From the NCBI GenBank assembly GCA_963784885.1, contig CAWATA010000004.1:434001-498000 (forward strand): a DNA stretch of 64,000 nucleotides, given 5' to 3'. This DNA comes from RHKX01 sp963784885. GTDB taxonomy: Bacteria > Actinomycetota > Thermoleophilia > Solirubrobacterales > 70-9. Positions 62,010-64,000 of the stretch are shown piece by piece (the stretch's first letter is position 1; every line of letters begins with the position of its first letter). The notes under the pieces were generated by a model. The model ran no database searches. It was not told the origin of the DNA and saw only the letters and a program-made list of their open reading frames with translations. The position numbers and the translations under genes are program-made.

Positions 62010-62975
62010 ATGGTCATCGTGTCCGCGATCAACGCGCCCACCGCCGCTGCCCCGGTCGCCGATGCGCGCTTCGAAGCGCTGCTGCTCGACTTCCTCGCCT
62101 ACCTCGAGTTCGAGCGCGGGCTGTCGCGCAACACCCTCGCCGCCTACCGCACCGACCTGCTCCAGTACGGGGCGTTCCTCAGCACCCGGGGCAGGGACGC
62201 GACCGATGCCGAGGGTCCGGATGTCGCCGACTTCCTCGCCGGGCTCGCCGCGGGCGACGGGGAGAAGCCGGCCTGCAGCGCCGCGACTCTTAATCGCAAG
62301 ACCGCCTGCCTGCGCTCGTTCTACCGGCACCTCCGTCGGGCCGAGCTGATCGGGATCGACCCGACCGCCGACGTCCGGCCGCCGAAGAAGGGGCGGTCGC
62401 TGCCGAAGGTCCTCGGATACTCGGAGGTCAAGAAGCTGCTCGAATCCGTCTCCGGCAGCGATCCGGCCGACCTCCGAGACCGGGCGATCCTCGAGGTCAT
62501 GTACGGATGCGGCCTGCGCGCCTCCGAGACCGTGGGCCTCGAGCTCGGCTCGATCGACCTCAAGCGCGGCTTCCTCCGCGCCCACGGCAAGGGCTCGAAG
62601 GAGCGGATCGTGCCGCTGGGCCGCGAGGCCGGCGCCGCAGTCAGGCGCTACCTGCGCTCGGGCCGCGGCGAGCTCGCCGCGGGCAACGACGTTCGCGCCC
62701 TGTTCCTCAACCAGCGCGGCGGGCCGCTGACCCGCCAGGGCCTCTACAAGGTGATCCAGGGTCGCGCCCGTGACGTCGGACTCGACGACAAGATGAGCCC
62801 GCACACGCTCCGCCACAGCTTCGCCACCCACCTGCTCTCCGGCGGCTGCGATCTCCGCTCGGTCCAGGAGATGCTCGGCCACGCCGATGTCGCCACGACC
62901 CAGATCTACACGCACCTCTCCGCCGACCGGATCAAGGAGGTCTACTTCGACGCCCACCCACGGGCAACGGCCTGA
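62010..62975 (+). CDS. xerD: tyrosine recombinase XerD
   Basis: Resolves chromosome dimers at dif with XerC; 321 residues. The N-terminal SAM-like domain (FLAYLEFERGLSRNTLAAYR) is followed by the catalytic domain with R in MYGCGLRASETVGLE, HGKGSKERIVPLG, the box PHTLRHSFATHLLSGGCDLR, the GH pair in MLGHADVATTQIYTHLS and the nucleophile Tyr in that segment. ATG 62010 is used; GTG 62019 is an in-frame alternative. The pyrG/xerD neighbourhood is typical of a housekeeping XerD, not a phage integrase. Confidence 0.93.
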   Translation: MVIVSAINAPTAAAPVADARFEALLLDFLAYLEFERGLSRNTLAAYRTDLLQYGAFLSTRGRDATDAEGPDVADFLAGLAAGDGEKPACSAATLNRKTACLRSFYRHLRRAELIGIDPTADVRPPKKGRSLPKVLGYSEVKKLLESVSGSDPADLRDRAILEVMYGCGLRASETVGLELGSIDLKRGFLRAHGKGSKERIVPLGREAGAAVRRYLRSGRGELAAGNDVRALFLNQRGGPLTRQGLYKVIQGRARDVGLDDKMSPHTLRHSFATHLLSGGCDLRSVQEMLGHADVATTQIYTHLSADRIKEVYFDAHPRATA

Positions 62976-62990
62976 GCACCACGTTCAACC

Positions 62991-63035
62991 GTGGGCCATG
63001 TCGGCGCCGCATACCGTCGTCAATCCGGCCCAGTG
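62991..63035. repeat. 45-bp repeat, copy 1 of a direct pair
   Basis: Begins GTGGGCCATGTCGGCGCC and ends CAATCCGGCCCAGTG; TGGGCC and GGCCCA can pair. It is identical to the copy at 63052 and similar to that at 37713, again between convergent genes. Confidence 0.8.
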
Positions 63036-63051
63036 TCGCGACCCGACCGGC

Positions 63052-63096
63052 GTGGGCCATGTCGGCGCCGCATACCGTCGTCAATCCGGCCCAGTG
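63052..63096. repeat. 45-bp repeat, copy 2 of a direct pair
   Basis: Identical 45 bp, 61 bp after copy 1. The minus-strand AbiEi/DUF559 gene takes its last codons and stop (63081-63083) from inside this copy. Confidence 0.8.
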
Positions 63097-63992
63097 GCGG
63101 GTGGGCGGAGCCCTGAGGCAACGTCATGAGCCACCTCGAGACGCTCGTTGTGGAGGCGGTTGTGGCTGACTCTGAGGTACCTGATCCCGGCGCGGAGGAG
63201 AATTGCGTCGCGCTTGAGATCTCGCTCGCGCGCGTGCCAGGTTCGGTGCCACTCCTTGCTGTCGAGTTCGACGACGAATCTTGCGCGCGGCCACCAGCAG
63301 TCGACGATCAGGCCCTCGACGACGACATTCGTCTGCGGCAACGGTAGGCCGAACTCCTCGAGGAACAGCTGGAACTCCCGCTCGATCCCTTCGTTGGCCC
63401 CGGGCGTCGACAGAAACGAACCGAAGATCCTCCGCAGGGGCTTTCGGCCGCGATGCCCGCGATATCGCTCGATCACGTCGGCGATCGCGGCGATGTCGAG
63501 CAGACCTCTGCGGTCGGCTGCCTCGACTACCTTCTCCAGCCTCGATAGCGGCAGTATCAATCCAAGATCGAGCAGCGTCCGCGGCACTGATGTGACGGGG
63601 AGATCATCGATCAGGGAACGATCCTCCGGGTCGATCCGGCGAGGTCTATGTACGACAACCCCGCGCAGCTGTCGCTCGACGCGGGTCGAGATGGAGACGT
63701 GTACGGTCGCCGGCGCTCTCATCAGGCCCTGCCGCGAGGCAGCGCTCGAATAGCTGAGAAGGGGGTCCGGCCCGATTGCCAGGAGAGCTGCGAACTCCCG
63801 GGCCGTGCGCGACAGCCGCTGGGGTCCGAGGGCGTAAACGCCGGGATGTACGACGTAAAGCCAGGAGCTCTCGACGAGACGGCTGATGGCTCTCGGGCTG
63901 TATCCGAGTTCCCGCAGCTGCCCGCGTGAAACCACTCCGTGTTGGCGTTTCCCGAGCGCAGCGAGTAGGTGCCTTCGTTCCCGCCGCGTCAT
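63081..63992 (-). CDS. AbiEi-type winged-helix and DUF559 protein
   Basis: Protein of 303 residues. The N-terminus (HGVVSRGQLRELGYSPRAIS, YVVHPGVYALGP) is the AbiEi antitoxin-type winged helix common in actinobacteria, and the C-terminus (LIVDCWWPRARFVVELDSKEWH) is a DUF559 restriction-endonuclease-like domain with a plausible D/ExD site. No AbiEii toxin gene is next to it in the window, so it should not be called a toxin-antitoxin system. Such genes occur in many copies in actinobacteria, with unknown function. The start is 8 bp from the window edge. Confidence 0.85.
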   Translation of the reverse strand: MTRRERRHLLAALGKRQHGVVSRGQLRELGYSPRAISRLVESSWLYVVHPGVYALGPQRLSRTAREFAALLAIGPDPLLSYSSAASRQGLMRAPATVHVSISTRVERQLRGVVVHRPRRIDPEDRSLIDDLPVTSVPRTLLDLGLILPLSRLEKVVEAADRRGLLDIAAIADVIERYRGHRGRKPLRRIFGSFLSTPGANEGIEREFQLFLEEFGLPLPQTNVVVEGLIVDCWWPRARFVVELDSKEWHRTWHARERDLKRDAILLRAGIRYLRVSHNRLHNERLEVAHDVASGLRPPATGPD

Positions 63993-64000
63993 GCGTCGAC

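Noticed and set aside
62991..63096. Terminal inverted repeats of an insertion sequence
   Set aside because: No transposase or target duplication is associated, and the copies sit alone in convergent gaps.
63081..63992. AbiE-type toxin-antitoxin system
   Set aside because: Only the AbiEi-like winged helix with a DUF559 domain is present; no AbiEii toxin gene lies beside it inside the window.

Overview
The window is a GC-rich, densely packed chromosomal segment from a Gram-positive (monoderm) actinobacterium. The best guess is class Thermoleophilia, Solirubrobacterales-like, judged from gene order, the SteA/SteB(MctB) pair, a type IV pilus (T4P) set with no outer-membrane secretin, an MnmA carrying a NifU-type N-terminus, and many leaderless-type promoters. 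Genus cannot be told from sequence alone. I see no tRNA, rRNA, CRISPR array, transposase or prophage.

Layout. 1-13470: end of an EamA-type transporter, hisS, aspS, an NTF2-like protein, a membrane-anchored thioredoxin-like protein (frameshifted), mnmA, alaS, ruvX, mltG, aroE and pilB. 13471-20164: a 78/79-bp tandem repeat, an MBL-fold hydrolase, a holin-like/phosphodiesterase fusion, an AI-2E family permease, then pilT-pilC. 20165-26071: accessory membrane genes (DUF1269 protein with a coupled 26-aa membrane peptide, Na+/H+ antiporter, ferric-reductase-like/ApbE cassette, TauE-like exporter, DUF4396 protein behind a CsoR-type operator, a cupredoxin-like secreted protein). 26163-33405: main T4P locus, with a sigma-28-like promoter, a c-di-GMP-I (GEMM) riboswitch, pilA, a terminator, two further prepilins, pilD, pilM, pilN, pilO and a PilP-position protein. 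33463-37706: aroC, fused aroK-aroB, aroQ, pepP. 37783-47961: cyclopropane-fatty-acid-synthase-like methyltransferase, YidC-like insertase, SDR, MFS exporter, class III cyclase, efp, nusB, ispA, dxs. 48014-50987: a small island with a secreted beta-propeller-like protein, tiny ORFs and an unexplained 410-bp gap. 50988-62975: tlyA, nadK, recN, steA, steB/mctB, a MraY-like transferase, a GFA protein, pyrG, an M20 peptidase, a DUF3866 protein and xerD. 62976-64000: 45-bp repeats and an AbiEi/DUF559 protein.

How it fits together. The T4P genes form three clusters (pilB; pilT-pilC; pilA to the PilP-position gene). They share sigma-28-like promoter sequences (TMAA-N15/16-GCCGAT), and c-di-GMP probably acts both on the pilA leader RNA and, possibly, on the PilB N-terminal domain. 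The shikimate genes flank the pilus genes (aroE before pilB; aroC-aroKB-aroQ after the pilus operon). Housekeeping genes largely use a TANNNT box 6-10 nt before the start codon, which implies leaderless mRNAs.

Caution. Six frame breaks occur in otherwise intact genes (thioredoxin-like, small membrane protein, cfa-like, SDR, and twice in dxs), three of them at G/C homopolymers. This looks more like indel errors in the assembly than real decay.
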